Positions 23,347 to 36,400 of a stretch of 64,000 nt of DNA are shown here, in pieces. The DNA lies in NCBI GenBank assembly GCA_019914995.1, contig CM034145.1, positions 62,001-126,000 of the forward strand, in the 5' to 3' direction. The stretch comes from Acanthochlamys bracteata (lineage: Eukaryota; Streptophyta; Magnoliopsida; Pandanales; Velloziaceae). The position numbers and the translations under genes were made by a program. The stretch's first letter is position 1. The number at the start of each line of letters is the position of its first letter. The notes under the pieces are model-generated. The model had not been told where the DNA came from. It saw only the letters and a list, made by a program, of their open reading frames with translations, and made no database searches.

Positions 23347-26296
23347 TCATGGCAGTGACTTGTGCCAGGCCAACATGCTTTTAGCATCTCGTAAACTCCT
23401 AGCTCTTCTGTAATCAATCTCTGCATCGGAGCATGACTGGCCTGTGCGGATTCTAGTGTTTAGATGCAGTGATGGACTCCTCAAGACTAATGCGGCAGTG
23501 TCGTCCACTGATAGAGTGCTGTCAGATTGACTCTTTGGTTTTGGACCTGAACAGATAATGAAGAAATATCAGAACACTGTAGAAATAAAAATCTAAACGA
23601 TTAGAGTAATATCATATCAATTTTCAAAAATGCATCTTGCAGCCTAAGCTCTAGATACCATCATTTAAATAAGGAGCAAAAACATATAAAGAGGATTCAA
23701 TACATATGAAAACTAGATAAATCACTTTCTAAAGGTGAATCTAAAAAGGAAAATGCCAGAAACCTAATACCTGCAGATGCTTTTGCAGTCTCAGATTCGT
23801 CACTTCCGATGCTATCATGAAAGTGACCGTTTGCAAGGCTTGGATTATCAGAATCCTGCACATGTCTCTTCGAAGGGCTACTCCTGAGCTTACCCTTGGT
23901 TAATTCACGTGCTGGGCATGACAAGGCATATTGTTCTATAGATGGGTTACCGTTTGGAAAAGGAGACATAGTAAAGGAATCATCAACTGGTTCAGATATC
24001 TCAACATAATTCTGAGTAGCAATAATTTCATCAGCACTGAACCCGAATGATGCTCTGTAAGCTTCAATCTCCTCAGGGTCTTGTCTGCTATTTCTGTTAT
24101 GCTTGTTCATGCTGCTGGAGAACAGATCTGCCTCTCTAGAGAAACTAGGCCTCCCTCCAGAAGATGCATAAGATGGAAGTGACTGCTGAGCTTGATCTAG
24201 ATAAAACTGTGCAGATGTAGCAGGCGAAAAGAAGCTTGATTCTGCAGACAACATGAAGTTGCGAGATCTAGAGGAATCAACTCCAAACAGCTTAGATGAT
24301 ATACTTCTAGCGCATGGGGAATCAAGAGCAGAAATGGAAGAAAACAAACTGTTGGATGTCTCTCTCTCAGGGAAAGGTGATGACATTCCAGTCCTGGGAG
24401 TTCCTGAAGCAGGTGATATGAGACTGCTGGAAGGACTACCAGGATAGAGGGGATAAGTTGCTTGGAGATCACTACCACCAACATAACTGGATGGGATAAA
24501 TGAAATTCCATTAGCCTTAGTAGCACTCTTAAGTTCCACTGCTGATGAAAGAAAACGTGCATAAGGCACTTCAGGGGATGAAGGTGTTGTAAGGTGTGCC
24601 AGTTCAGGTGGAGGAGTGAGCGGAGCAGTGGAAGGTTCTGTTGTGTAAGTAGAGAAAACCGGAGGTGTCACCAACTGGGTCTCATGAGCATATGGTCCTG
24701 TAGCAAACATAGTTGAGGATGGGCCTCCTGGAGAGTTAGCAGATACTGACAAGAAACAGCTAGGTGATTGAGCTGTTGAAGGAAGTGTGGAATTCGTAAA
24801 AGATGCAGGAGATGATGGAGGAGCAAGAAGAGATGGCGCATTGCTAGAGTTTGCATTAGAGTTCCCAACGGAATGAGACCCATTATGATTTGCAGATGCA
24901 TTCCCTTCTGGAATTATACGCTTCCCTCCTTTCTGTGATCCAAAGCAGGAAAAACCACTGAAGCAGCTTCCCCACTTGCTTCGCTGTCAAAGAATAACAA
25001 GCATAAATCAGTTGGATGGAACAATAGCACCAACTTACATCAATGTAATTGCAGCAAGCCTAGATCATAATTTAATAATAGCAAACAATTCGATAATAAC
25101 TTCAAAAGTAACAAACAATTTAATAATATCATATTTCATTTACAAATACGAAACAATTACGGGGGCCATTAGTAAGGACACCCTCCATCTATATTTTGTT
25201 TCATAGACAGCACTAGTAATTATTAGTCAAATTCTTAATAGCCCCATTTTGGAGCAAGAAGAAGAGAAAGATGACAGGCTTAGTAATGGAGTCGGAAGTG
25301 CCTCCTTGCTAATTTCTAGCCACTCCTCCTGCTTCTTCTCAACTTCCTGCCCAACAAACATATGATCGAGTAAATCTTCGGGCAAATCTGTGCCCTAAGC
25401 TCTTGACGATTAGTTGTTATCTCTCACTGATCCAGTAGTTAGAGCTCAATGATAACTTTGCGACCATATACCCAAGGTCTATCATCTTATCAACATAATA
25501 ACCAAAAGTCTCATGCTTCGAATGAGATATCAGAAGCGAGTCAAATCAGTAAGTACCTTCAATGTAAGAATCAAACAACCTGAAAATGCTATAGATCTGG
25601 AAACCTTGAGCTTAGTACCTAACAACCCACTCACTAACTCAGTTTAGGATCAAACGGTCTACAGCAGCCTAATATTAAACAAGAAACATCTAGTTTCGAG
25701 CCCCAATTTGCCTCAAAGATCTACAAGGAGTGCGCACTTGAAACCAACATTAACGTGTTCTCTAGAAATTTCGGTAGAGAAAAGTAGAGATACAATCCCA
25801 CAACATCAAACTACTCTTTCTCATCCAAAAATAAAAGCATTAGACCAAACAAATTCCTCAAAAGAACAAGTACATTTCTGATTTCTAACCCAAAAAATGC
25901 ATCAAGATCTATGGTAAGGCTGCAAAAGTTAGAAAATTGTGACCAACTCTACAGCTCAACTGTCGCAAACTACAACCATAAACCAATTTATTTAGAAACA
26001 GATGAAATAACAACACCAAGAGAACTAAAAATCAATATTTTTTCCAACCAAGTAGAATTCCAGGCACAGGAACCTCAGATCTGGCCAAGAAAACAGCAGA
26101 AAACGAAACACCCTGTTTGGCTTTTGTGCGTAATGGTCAAAGTAGCAGAGTTTCAGATCTGAGAAAAGTTTGAGAGATTTTTTACCCGTTCTGTACGTTG
26201 CGTGTTGAATCGTGTCTCTACTGAACCCGCCACTGTAGCTGCCACACTGATTGAAGCTCCTCCTCCACCACCTGCTCCTCCTCCATTTCCGGCCAT
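23347..26296 (-). CDS. Pro/Ser-rich protein of the At1g76660 family
   Basis: Three exons (26296-26186, 24983-23771, 23546-23347) total 1524 nt, or 507 aa, with a 1.2 kb first intron. The N-terminus is Gly/Ala-rich, followed by a basic-Trp-Cys motif (RRSKWGSCFSGFSCFGSQKG) and KRIIPEG. The middle is low-complexity Ser/Pro with conserved patches (LLAPPSSPASF, GPYAHETQLV, STAPLTPPPELA, TTPSSPEVPYARF, YPLYPGSPSS). The C-terminal exon ends with RRARSLRDAKSMLAWHKSLP. These patches match what I recall of Arabidopsis At1g76660 and its 'hydroxyproline-rich glycoprotein family' relatives. There is no signal peptide, so the glycoprotein label is doubtful; biochemical function is unknown. All predicted exons are open. 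Confidence 0.85.
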
Positions 26297-26449
26297 CTCA
26301 CATTTTCCGGCGAAAGCTAGAGAGAAGATAGAGAGAGAGCACGAGGGAGTGAAGAAGTATTAACAAAGAAGAAGAAGATGGGGAGTGTTAGTTGATTTAT
26401 GAAGGTCACGAAACAAATGGGACAAACAAAAAAAATAATAATAACAACG

Positions 26450-26451
<2 letters not shown>

Positions 26452-26486
<35 letters not shown>
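26452..26486. repeat. (TC)n microsatellite in the 5' leader or promoter
   Basis: About sixteen TC dinucleotides in a row, some 160 bp upstream of the ATG at 26296. On the gene's strand this reads (GA)n. GA/CT runs are common near plant transcription starts and can bind BPC/GAGA factors; a role here is inference. Confidence 0.8.
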
Positions 26487-26490
<4 letters not shown>

Positions 26491-26841
26491 TCAATTCGTT
26501 TCATTTCGTTCACGTCTTGAGATATACATAATATAATATGCAGTAGTTAACTGGGTACTCTATCAATTATTATATTAAGCAGTTATTTTAGTTGCTAGTC
26601 GTTATTTACATGCATTTTTATTTATCAGTTTGAAAATTTAATACAAATACATAAAAAGGTAAATAATAACCAAAATTAGGAGTAACTTTTCATCAATTTG
26701 CATGAAAATTGATTGTATCTGAAAATTTACATGAATAAATAGTTGAGAATTCTCTCTATGAACGAAAATTTTACAAGATTTTACCTGAGCAGCTATGAAG
26801 CTAAGCAAGCTACAAGTTGCACATCTTCACTGTAAAATTCA

Positions 26842-28830
26842 TTAAAGATTTATTTTTTTTTTGACGAGGAAGAGAGTCTGCAGAAGAAGCGGACGATACC
26901 CTTCATCCTTCATGTGTTTCAGAAGTTGCTTCACCTTGCAGTAGATCATCTCAGTATCAGGATGCAGCTTGTCTCCAACGACGAATACATGAACCCTGTT
27001 CTTGAGCTCGATCCAGCGCCATCCTGGCTTCTTGTTTACCATCCTGCTTCACGTCGTTCCATCTGCACTGTGCTGCGTATATGCTGGTTAGAAGAGTGTA
27101 AAGGGGCATTCCTGAGAGCCGAATTCCATCAACTTTTCCCCAGAAGTAAGCTCCTATGTCAAAGTCACCACAGTTGAGGCATGATCCTCAAACAATGCTC
27201 CATAATGATTGTGATCAATAGGCATGGATTCTATGAACTCCTATGTCAAAGTCACCACAGTTGTGGCATGGTCCTCGTGGCTTGGCGATTATGTCTGAGG
27301 ATCACTTAAGCAGCACTGCTTGTGTCAACATATTGACCATACAGGCGTAATGCTCCACTCTTGGCTCAAGAGCATGATCCTCAGACATGGACCTGAATGA
27401 TACCCATACGGCTGCAAGCATTTAGGATGTTTATGAGGGTTTATCATTCAGTTCTACTCGCTCGATTTTTATTTCTTCGAAAAGATCCAGGGCTTCTTTA
27501 CCGCGTCTATTCTGAGCAAACCCTGATATAATCGCTCGAATTCCAAGTGATGATGTTCCACTGAGGCATCCGCTTAAAGACAAGGCTACAATCATCAAGG
27601 AGACCGCGTTTAGCGTACACTGTTAACAGAGACTTTCCAACTGGAATGCCAAACTGAATCAATACTTCAGTGAACAAGCTTGTACCTGCTTGCCTAGTTT
27701 GAGGGCTGGAAGGCTCAAACAAGCTCAAAGAATGCTTGCAGCAGTGAGATTGTTCTGCAGGATGCCTTCCTTCTCCATCCTGCCATACAAACTCAAAACT
27801 TCCTCATTGCTCGCCATTCTGCACATTCCGTCATATCATCGCCGTCCAAACAACAACGTCATCCACTTCATGGAGCTCATCAAACAGTTTTACTGCATCT
27901 TCAATGCTCCAGCACTTTGCATACATATCTAGCAACCCGCTCTTGCTACGCAACTGATTTTCAAACCCGAAATTCAACAAGCAGCCGTGCGTCTGCCTTC
28001 TTTCCTGAAAAGCCACAATATCACTTGAAGAGTTAAGAACACCTACGGAAGTGTACTCAGTAGGCAATGGCATCAAACCAGCACTCCGCATCTGCTTCAA
28101 CCACTCCAACGCCCTGCCCTCTCTGAATCACCATTCTGCGTGCAGCCCATAATCACTGCAGACCAAGTGATCGTGTTCTTATCATCCAATGATTCAAATA
28201 TCATGACATCATCCTCTATTTTCTCGCATCCTCATAAAAAGTAACTAAGGAGTTACCGACCGGAGCAAGCGAAGCTGACCTATTCTTAAGAGCCAATGCA
28301 AAACCCCTGCCTCCCCATTCCGATAAACTCTGGTTGGCATAACGCACTCAGAACACTTGTCTACACAAATTCACTTATACATTCTTCGGAATTACCCGAA
28401 TCTAGCACACCGTCGATCGCAGACTTAAACAACAGAAAATCACTGTTGGCGAGCTTCAAGAAGCATACCCGTATATCAACGCAGAAAAGCTGACGGAGTT
28501 CCTAGAGGCATTACGTCGAACAATTTATGCGCATCAATAAGACGACCGGATATCTAATACATGTCAACTAGAGACGTCGCCACGAATAGATCGTCGGCGC
28601 TCACGGTCTTGAAGGCGAAATAATGACCTTCTGTACCAAGCCACGAGGCAGAATAAGAGAGCTGAACGACTAAACAGGCAAGCCATGAGCGGGCATGCTG
28701 CGAACAAGGTCGCAACAGTTCTCGACGGAAGACGACGTAAGCAAGGAGTTGAAGGAGACAGTCCGGGATAGGTCTATCGGCGAGAGATTTGCCAGCAGAA
28801 GACACGTGGCAGCACTTGGCTTAGAGATTG
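26842..28830 (-). pseudogene. PPR protein (E/E+ type, At2g33680-like) pseudogene
   Basis: Minus-strand fragments of one pentatricopeptide-repeat protein, in correct order but in several frames. 28805-28554 ends with ADDLFVATSLVDMY. 28109-27831 covers repeats with SAGLMPLPTEYTSVGVLN and LLDMYAKCWSIEDAVKLFDEL. 27728-27507 holds IPVGKSLLTVYAKRGLLDD and IITWN. 27042-26842 holds the E/E+ motif (GWRWIELKNRVHVFVVGD, LHPDTEMIY). Intact genes of this family are usually single long exons, so the interruptions mark decay. The order and wording resemble Arabidopsis At2g33680 as I remember it. A working copy would act in organelle RNA processing. Confidence 0.8.
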
Positions 28831-29268
28831 ACGACGGCGTTAGCTAGAGAGAGGAAGACAAGAACAGACCTGTATTAATGGTTACAGCTTGTAGACATTC
28901 GCCGGCTTGTGGATCGCGAACGTCCGCGCACCGGAGTAGCACAGGGATTAGTGGGCCCCTCACGGCCGCCTTCGCTATCGCCGTGATGGAGAAGGCATGG
29001 AAAAAAGTTTGAATATTTTCATTGGTTTCAATAAAGTTTGAAATATTTGGAGGGAATGAACAAATATTGAACTTTTTAAAGTCAGAAGTTAAAGTTTTTA
29101 ATATGGCTTTTAAATTTCGTTTGGGATTTTTTTGGAAATTAAAAATATCTATCAGAGGCTACTTTTAATATAAAAGGATAACAACAATCTTTTCTGTTAT
29201 TTATTTTTTTTTATTTTTTTTTGGAAAGTATCTAACAAGCAGAAGAAAATTTTTCCAACTAAAAAAAA
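28831..29268. other. Intergenic
   Basis: No gene recognised. Before about 28990 it is GC-richer and may include the 5' end of the PPR pseudogene; after that it is T-rich and leads into the Iojap gene. Confidence 0.5.
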
Positions 29269-30612
29269 ATGCATTCTTTGTCGATAACATCGACTCCAAT
29301 CTCGTCTCCCTATCTCAATTTCAATCTTTAATTCTTCTTGCAACAGATCAACAACAACAACACTCTCCTTGAGTAAACACGATAAGAGTAGTAGTTGTCC
29401 TTCTTGTTCTTATTCTTCTTCTCGTCTGCCGCCAGCACGGTGCCGCCGGCGACCAGTCGACCAAGTGAGTTAAAACTCAGAAGATAGGCTGCTTTTCTTC
29501 ACATGGTGAGAGATGTAAAGATTGGATTTTTGTTGCTGAAAAACTCGAGTTGGTTGTTTTTTGCAGGATGCTGTTGGGAATATGGATGAAGTGTTCGATG
29601 AATTGCTCAAGACACATGGAAAGGTGGTGTATAGAAGTACTGACCAGAAGCCGCCTTCCGCTGAGGCTGATGATGATGCCGAAAGCTTCTCCTGTAAGTG
29701 AATTTCTTATCTGTTTTGCTTTCATATTCTGTTCATTTAAGATTGTTTTTATGCACTCCATCAAGAACACAAGCTGAGAAGACTGAAAGAGAAAGCTGGA
29801 CAAATTTCTCTTTCAATATGTAACTAATAATAAGCATTAAAAGATTGCTTTTGATGCTTTTAGCTGATAGATGATTTGGTTGACTAGTTCTGTTGCTGAA
29901 TTTTTCATGTTGTTTCATTGTAGTTGCTGTTACATTGGCGAAAGTAGCTAATGAGGTAAAGGCTGCAGACATTCGTGTCCTATTTGTCAAGCCACTAGTG
30001 TACTGGACTCGGTTTTTCATTATTGTGACTGCATTCTCTCGCCCCCAGATTGATGCTATTGGGTATGTGATTTTCTTTACCATAAGTCGTATTCATGTAT
30101 AAGAAGCTTGGAAATTAATGTGCATCTGTTTGTCCATAGAAGAAAGCTGCTAATAGAACGAGATAAATTTTCCTCCTGCAAGTACAACTTCACATGGAAA
30201 TCTTACTATTTCTGAAACTTGCCGGATGCAGATCCAGAATCAGGGATATAGCTGAGAAGAAGTTTAAGAAGATACCATCAGGCGATTCCAAACCCAACTC
30301 ATGGACTCTGCTAGACTTCAGTACATGTTCCCTCTCGCTTTTAGTTCTGTATATATGCCTAGGAAACTAGGAATGCAGCTTGCGTGCGTATTGTTTTCTG
30401 CTTCTGCTAAGCTTACTGAGCTAGCTCTTTCCAAACTGCTCTGGGGAGCACCTTTTTCTCAAAAGCTTTCATGTTGTTTGGTTCTTGCAGGAGATGTTGT
30501 TGTTCATATCTTCCTGCCTCAGCAGCGGGCTTTCTACAATTTGGAGGAGTTTTACGGCAATGCTACACCAATTGAGCTGCTCTTTGACAGTGAATCTCCC
30601 TTCCGCAAGTGA
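29269..30612 (+). CDS. Chloroplast Iojap / RsfS-family protein, N-terminus frame-broken
   Basis: Ribosomal silencing factor (DUF143) of the Iojap type; family members bind large-subunit protein L14 and stop ribosome subunits joining. Exons 2-5 (29567-29693, 29924-30062, 30232-30320, 30491-30612) give 477 nt in a continuous frame, including HGKVVYRSTDQKPPSAEADD, VKPLVYWTRFFII, FSRPQIDAIG, NSWTLLDF and FYNLEEFYGNATPIEL, ending at TGA 30612. Exon 1 ends at 29464 in a Ser/Thr/Arg-rich frame typical of a transit peptide, but that frame has no ATG: the only suitable ATG (29269) is one base out of frame and meets TAA near 29330. Either a frameshift near 29310 has removed the transit peptide, an upstream exon was missed, or the sequence has an error. 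The next in-frame Met lies in exon 2. Confidence 0.75.
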
Positions 30613-31942
30613 GAAGCGTCAGATATCATCAAAGAGCTTTACTGCTTAAAGAATCAGAACAGTCTTCACCTGGAACTGGGTGTTTTGAACCATCCTCGAA
30701 AATTTGAGCATCATGCAGGCTAAAGTCTTAATATCTGGAGGGAGTATAGAGAGAAGAACTGTCTCCTTGTTCCGGAAGTGAGATTCCTGATGTAACTCTG
30801 CTTACGGGATTCTTTTATTTGAATTTTGAATGCGAATGCACATTTCTGAGTTCATGTAACCTTAGTTGTATTCTGTTTTTCGAGCATTTAGGTATGACAT
30901 AGGTACTTCTAGTTCACGTACGAGGAATGAAATATCAAATGAGTCAATTGCATTAGAAAGTGCCGTGACTGTATTCCAAATCTCTTGGTATTCCAATCTT
31001 GCTCATTGCAAGCATCTGCAAAGGCACTGAACAAGGACCGAATAAAAGAAAAGAAGCATCTGAAAGGGAAGGAGAGGGAGAAGATGAAGCATAGAGTGCG
31101 ACCAAATAATGGCTGGAATCGAAAAGAAAGGAGATCTAACAAAATATATGGGCACAAACACAGGTGACGTGTTTCAACAGCACACTCAAAAATAAAAGAA
31201 GAAACTCTTTTGTCTTGGCCAGAATTATTTCTCAGACAAAACAAAATCTCATCTAGTTTTCTACTATTTAAATTGCTCAAGACGAAAATTTTGGAAAATC
31301 GAAGTTATATTTAATTAGTTCTACTTCAAATAGTATTATTTCAAGCTTATCCTTAATGACTTACAAATTATAATTTCTACAATTAGTCTTTAAGTATAAT
31401 TCTCTTCTTGAAACGAAAGTAATGCTTCCAAATTGAACGAAAAGAGTTTCAAAGTCTTTGTCTTAAGGTGAAGAAATGCATACCACATTTTGCTTTAATT
31501 TATAGTTGAATTATTTTACTACAGTTTTTCTTTTTTCGATTGATAAGAAAGAAATTTGAGACGAATCATAGTTAATTTCTTTATTTTAAATGATAACTTT
31601 TTTAAATTGTGACCGAGCGTGTAATTCAAAGCAATCGTTTGTTGTTCTGATCAAGAAACGTCACCGTACAAGACGTGTTCACTTGATTTGATTCTCTTTG
31701 AAGTTGATTTAGAGAAGGTTCAGTGAAGCTTCCCTGTGCCTTCTGCAAACTTTCCACCCAATTGCAATGGAAGAAATTGAAAGAACTCTTCAACCATACA
31801 AATTCAACATCTGCCAAACTATATACATATATGTACATATTCCCCCAAGAGCACAAGTTAGTTGATTCGACAACCTGTTCTTCTTGTTCTTGTTTGCTGA
31901 TGCCATCACAAGAACAGGTTCTGCTGCTTTGCAATTACAGAG
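30613..31942. other. Intergenic, 1.3 kb
   Basis: 3' flank of the Iojap gene and upstream region of the first CML gene. No coding family recognised. A TATA-like tatata at about 31820-31825 lies 120 bp before the CML start. Confidence 0.5.
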
Positions 31943-32662
31943 ATGGCTTCGCTGGTTTTCTTAGCAGACTATATCAACCATGCCACCATGCTTCAGAAGC
32001 AGCAGCAACAACAACAACAACGACAAAAAATCAATCTTTCTCCAATTACCAATCTTTGCAGCGCAGCTTTCAAGAACATGAAACTGAAGAAAACAGAGAA
32101 GAACAACAAAGATCAATCAATCATCAAAAGCACCAGCTGCAGCAACAACAACAAGATCATCATAGAGAATGCTCAGAAGAAGCCATTAATGAACAAGCAA
32201 AGCTTGGTACGCGACAACAACGTTGCTGCGTTGAAGCATCTGTTCAAAATATTAGATGCTGACCAAGACGGAAAGATCTCAGCAGCAGAGCTGAGAACAG
32301 GCATACAAGCTTACTTCGACATCGAAGATCCCATCTCCGACGATGACATACGAGCTGCGACGGACAACGACGATGGTATGCTTAGCTACGAAGATTTCGC
32401 GAAGCTCATAGAAGGAGACGAGGAAGAGAATGAAGAAGAGAGAGTGAAGAATTTGAAGGAAGCCTTTAGAGTGTATGAGATGGAAGGCGAAGGATGCATA
32501 ACTCCGACGAGCCTCAGCAGAGCTCTCCGGCGAGTTTGCGGTACGTCAAATCGACAGTGGACACCGGATGAGTGTGCTCTGATGATAAGACCGTTCGATG
32601 TTAATGGTGATGGTGTTCTCAGCTTTGACGAGTTCCAGATGATGGTCGTTCAAGTGCAATGA
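31943..32662 (+). CDS. Calmodulin-like protein (CML), 239 aa
   Basis: Intronless EF-hand calcium sensor. Residues 1-95 are a low-complexity leader with a Gln run at 18-26 and many Lys/Asn. EF-hand 1 has a canonical loop at D105-E116 (DADQDGKISAAE). EF-hand 2 (about 140-152) has Thr where the first ligand should be and Asp at position 12. EF-hand 3 (about 179-190) has lost most ligands. EF-hand 4 is canonical at D219-E230 (DVNGDGVLSFDE). The final helix is short. It most resembles the CML38/39/41 group; the exact member cannot be assigned. A likely polyadenylation signal (AATAAA) lies about 20-30 bp after the stop. It is a paralogue of the gene at 39208 and shares its direction. Confidence 0.85.
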   Translation: MASLVFLADYINHATMLQKQQQQQQQRQKINLSPITNLCSAAFKNMKLKKTEKNNKDQSIIKSTSCSNNNKIIIENAQKKPLMNKQSLVRDNNVAALKHLFKILDADQDGKISAAELRTGIQAYFDIEDPISDDDIRAATDNDDGMLSYEDFAKLIEGDEEENEEERVKNLKEAFRVYEMEGEGCITPTSLSRALRRVCGTSNRQWTPDECALMIRPFDVNGDGVLSFDEFQMMVVQVQ

Positions 32663-33452
32663 ACTGCATGCATGCATGAATAAATTGTAATCACTTTGAG
32701 TTGGTTGGCTTCTTTTCTTGTCCTGCAATCGATTGCATTCCGCAATATTTTTGTATACATGTAAATGAGCAGCTACTTTAAAATACATAATGAATAAAAG
32801 TATATTGTGTCAAAATTCAGTCGGAAGTATTTCTTGCTCGGTGGTGAGGATTACAAGTGGAATGTTGCTTTCTACTGCTACGTAACGGATAACTGCATAT
32901 TGACCTAGTTCTTAGAATTTTAATTTGAATAGTCAACTTAGGCATCCTCAACAAAAATAATATTCTATAAGATTATTATGGAGTGCTAACTCATACTGAA
33001 AGTTATGTTTATTTTTTTTCTTGATTATTATAATTACGTGGTTACTATTACTTGTCATCGTTGTGATCGACTCAATAATAAGCTAGCTAATAGATAACCA
33101 CGGTCAAACAACTGTAAAGTAAAGTAATTTGGAAACGCTACACGAACGCGTTTTTTTTTTTTGTCTTTTCCAGGTAAGTTCACCACCACCACATACGCAC
33201 CGTGGTGCCCATCGCTGTCTTTCGTTTCGTTCTCTCCTCGGTCGCCCAGGTGTTTTTGTTGCTTACGCTTAGCCGCCGGTGACCCTACCCCCTCTCTTCC
33301 TTCCGTACACCCAAACGAATGAATATAAATCCTTCATCGTAGAAAACCATTCATTCCTTCCTCTTCTTCTTCGAATCTTCGGTGTTTAATTGCTCGATTA
33401 ATTGATTGCTTGATGTGTCTTTGTTGAGTTAGCGCGATTTGGTTTCAGTGAG
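32663..33452. other. Intergenic: KUP promoter region
   Basis: The 3' flank of the CML gene followed by the upstream region of the potassium transporter. TATAAAT at 33324-33330 lies about 125 bp before the KUP ATG. The leader is T/C-rich. No gene seen. Confidence 0.55.
33324..33330 (+). promoter_or_regulatory. TATA box of the KUP gene
   Basis: TATAAAT about 125 bp upstream of the start codon at 33453, followed by a T/C-rich leader. Confidence 0.5.
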
Positions 33453-36400
33453 ATGGATGGAAGAGGAGATCAAGAGAGAGGCGCCGCATCACCTGCTGAC
33501 GGCAGGGTGAGCGTTTTCATGAAAAAGAGTTTGAATCTTTTCTATCCTTGTGTCGTTGTTTTCGGGAGATTCTATAGAAACATTTATGTTGTGTATTTAT
33601 TTATAAAAAAATGGTATTTTGGGGCGGATCTAGACAGCTCTTTGGTTATTGGATTGATTGATCAGTCAATTATACGTATCCTCATCTCACCAAGTGTAAA
33701 AAGATCATAGCTTTTTGAATTGGGTAAGAGAGATTTCCTCATGTTTGTTCTCATTCGATTTGGGTAGGATTTGATTGGATAGATCGGTCCTACTGTTTGC
33801 TGATGCTAAGCTTTCCTATTCTTTGTGGAAATTCCTTATTGATATGGGGATTAGATATATGCTCTACTGACCACAGTATTGGAAACCTTAGCATCAACAA
33901 ATTGTGTTCGGAGCAGACAGACAAGAGAGATGGTTGTATTGTGTCCTCTCCCCAAGCATTTGCAAGCTTGCAGTGTTTTAACATATCTGTGATGGTGTCT
34001 TATTTGGAGTTTAGTTTTTAGGAAAGGACATTGGAATGTAACAACCTTGCCAGTTGAATTTGTTGCAACACGTATCAAAATTTAAGGACTTGGTTTACCT
34101 TTTACTTCAAAATTATTATTTGTAGGTCAGACAATATCGCATGGCAATGCCAATCCTACACCTGAAATTGTAGCATAACATAGCTTTCTTGAACCTTATC
34201 ATGAAAAATTAGCTTATAGTGAGTAGGAGTTGGCTTAAGTAAGTCGTTGCAAGCAGCATGAATTACAAAGTTTGCCTTAAAGATTGGATTTGCCTGTCTT
34301 CTCTTCTTAGTATATAGCTTACTGATGTTGGTTGATGCAGGTCTACTGGAAGGCTTACTACAAGCAACTACTTGTTTTAGCATATCAGAGTTTTGGTGTA
34401 GTATATGGTGACCTTAGTACATCTCCTCTTTATGTGTATAAAAGTACGTTTTCCGGCCGCCTTCACAGACATCTGGATGAGGAGACAATCTTTGGTATAT
34501 TTTCCTTGATATTTTGGACTCTGACATTGGTACCCCTACTCAAGTATGTTATTATCGTTCTAAGTGCAGATGATAATGGAGAAGGTCAGCATTATACCTG
34601 TTTAGAGCCTATTTATTTATTTTTGTTCTACGGGCATTCACTGGTTTCTGAATCCTATGCAGGAGGAACTTTTGCGCTATATTCACTCCTCTGTAGACAT
34701 GCGAGATTTAGTTTGCTTCCTAATCAGCAGGCAGCTGACGAAGAACTCTCTACATACTATAGACATGATCGCCTGAGACGCAATACACTACCAACTCCAC
34801 TGAAAAGGTTCTTGGAGAAGCATAAAAAGTCGAGGACATGTTTATTGCTAATCGTTCTTTTTGGCGCTTGCATGGTGATAGGTGATGGTATTCTAACACC
34901 GGCAATTTCAGGTAGGAAATCGTCTCTTTTGTATATTACCATTCCTCTGTACATTTCCACAGATTTACAGCTGTTTTCTTAATTGCCTGCTTAATACTGT
35001 TGAACTTATGTGAAACTTTTCTTTGACAGTTTTATCATCTATTTCTGGTCTACAAGTCCGTGCTCAGAAATTGCATGATGGTGAGTGCCAACTTTTCGGC
35101 AGGTTTCTTTGTGTCAGTTAGTTGGTTTTGCTGCATTTGGTTGCTCCGTTGTGTGGACAAGTACTCAGCCATGTGAATTTTTGCGGTGTATATATATGCA
35201 TATTGCCTGAAGTTAAAACTACTGACCGCATGTTGGCAATTATGTCTACTTAGTATTGCTCATTCATGGTTGCAATAAAGTCGCTGGTAATGGTAGAGGG
35301 TACAAGTTTCTGCTGCTACCATAAGGGTATAATTTCTGCATTTGATGATGCCAGGTGAGGTGGTGTTGATTGCTTGCATTGTGTTGGTTGGCCTGTTCGC
35401 TTTGCAGCACAAGGGCACACAGAAAGTAGCTTTCCTGTTTGCGCCTGTTGTTGTCATCTGGTTATTGAGCACTGGAGTCATTGGCTTGTACAACATAATC
35501 TATTGGAATCCAAGGATCTGTCGTGCTCTCTCTCCACATTACATTCTTAAATTCTTCAAGAAGACTGGGAGGGATGGTTGGATTTCTCTAGGAGGGGTGC
35601 TCCTTTGTACTACGGGTAAGAGTCTCACTTAGGTATTCAATAGGCCTTCATATTTGCTCATATGAACACAATATGAGTTTTGTAGTGAATGCTTCTCGTG
35701 TCTGCAGGCACTGAAGCTATGTTTGCTGATCTTGGACATTTCACACAAGCATCCATTAGAGTATGTCTAGTTAACTTACTGTCTTTATATTGAGTATTTG
35801 ATTTTCAAAAGTAGGATTTAAGAGCAGAGCTAGTTGGGTTCATGTGATTATCAATTCAATCTTTTTTGCAAATGTGATTTTGTTTCAAAGATTTGACAGA
35901 GGAAGTTTTCAACCTATATGAAGCCAAATGGCTATGTTAGGTGGTCTTTGTATCTCCTATTGTATTCACTTGTTACTAGTTTGACTATAAGACCGGTAAG
36001 TGGCTAGATGTAATTTTAGCTATGAGCATCTCTTGATACTTGAATGCTCTTTTTTCTCATCATTTAGGGAATTGTTGTAAGCATTTGATCTTTAATGTCT
36101 CTCTTTTTTGTTTTTTCCCCCAAATTTCGTGTAGTTATGCTTCTAGGGTGATTGCTATTTGCAGGTGGCTTTTGTGTTTGTGATTTATCCATGTTTGGTG
36201 CTCCAATATATGGGGCAAGCAGCATTTCTAACCAAGAACCCATCTGCTGTGCCTATAAGCTTTTACGAATCGATCCCGAGTATGTAACTGAGAATTTACT
36301 CTCTACAGACCATTTCTGCTGTTGTTAACTTTCCACTTTAATGGTCTTACTATGCTTCCGGTCCTGATTAATTTTCATTGCAATTGATAAGCAGAACCTG

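Noticed and set aside
24197-24901. Leucine/proline-rich minus-strand frames
   Set aside because: Shadow frames of the Ser/Pro-rich exon of the At1g76660-like gene.
31723-32262. 179-codon plus-strand frame rich in Gln and Cys
   Set aside because: It overlaps the CML gene in another frame; the EF-hand frame is clearly the real one.
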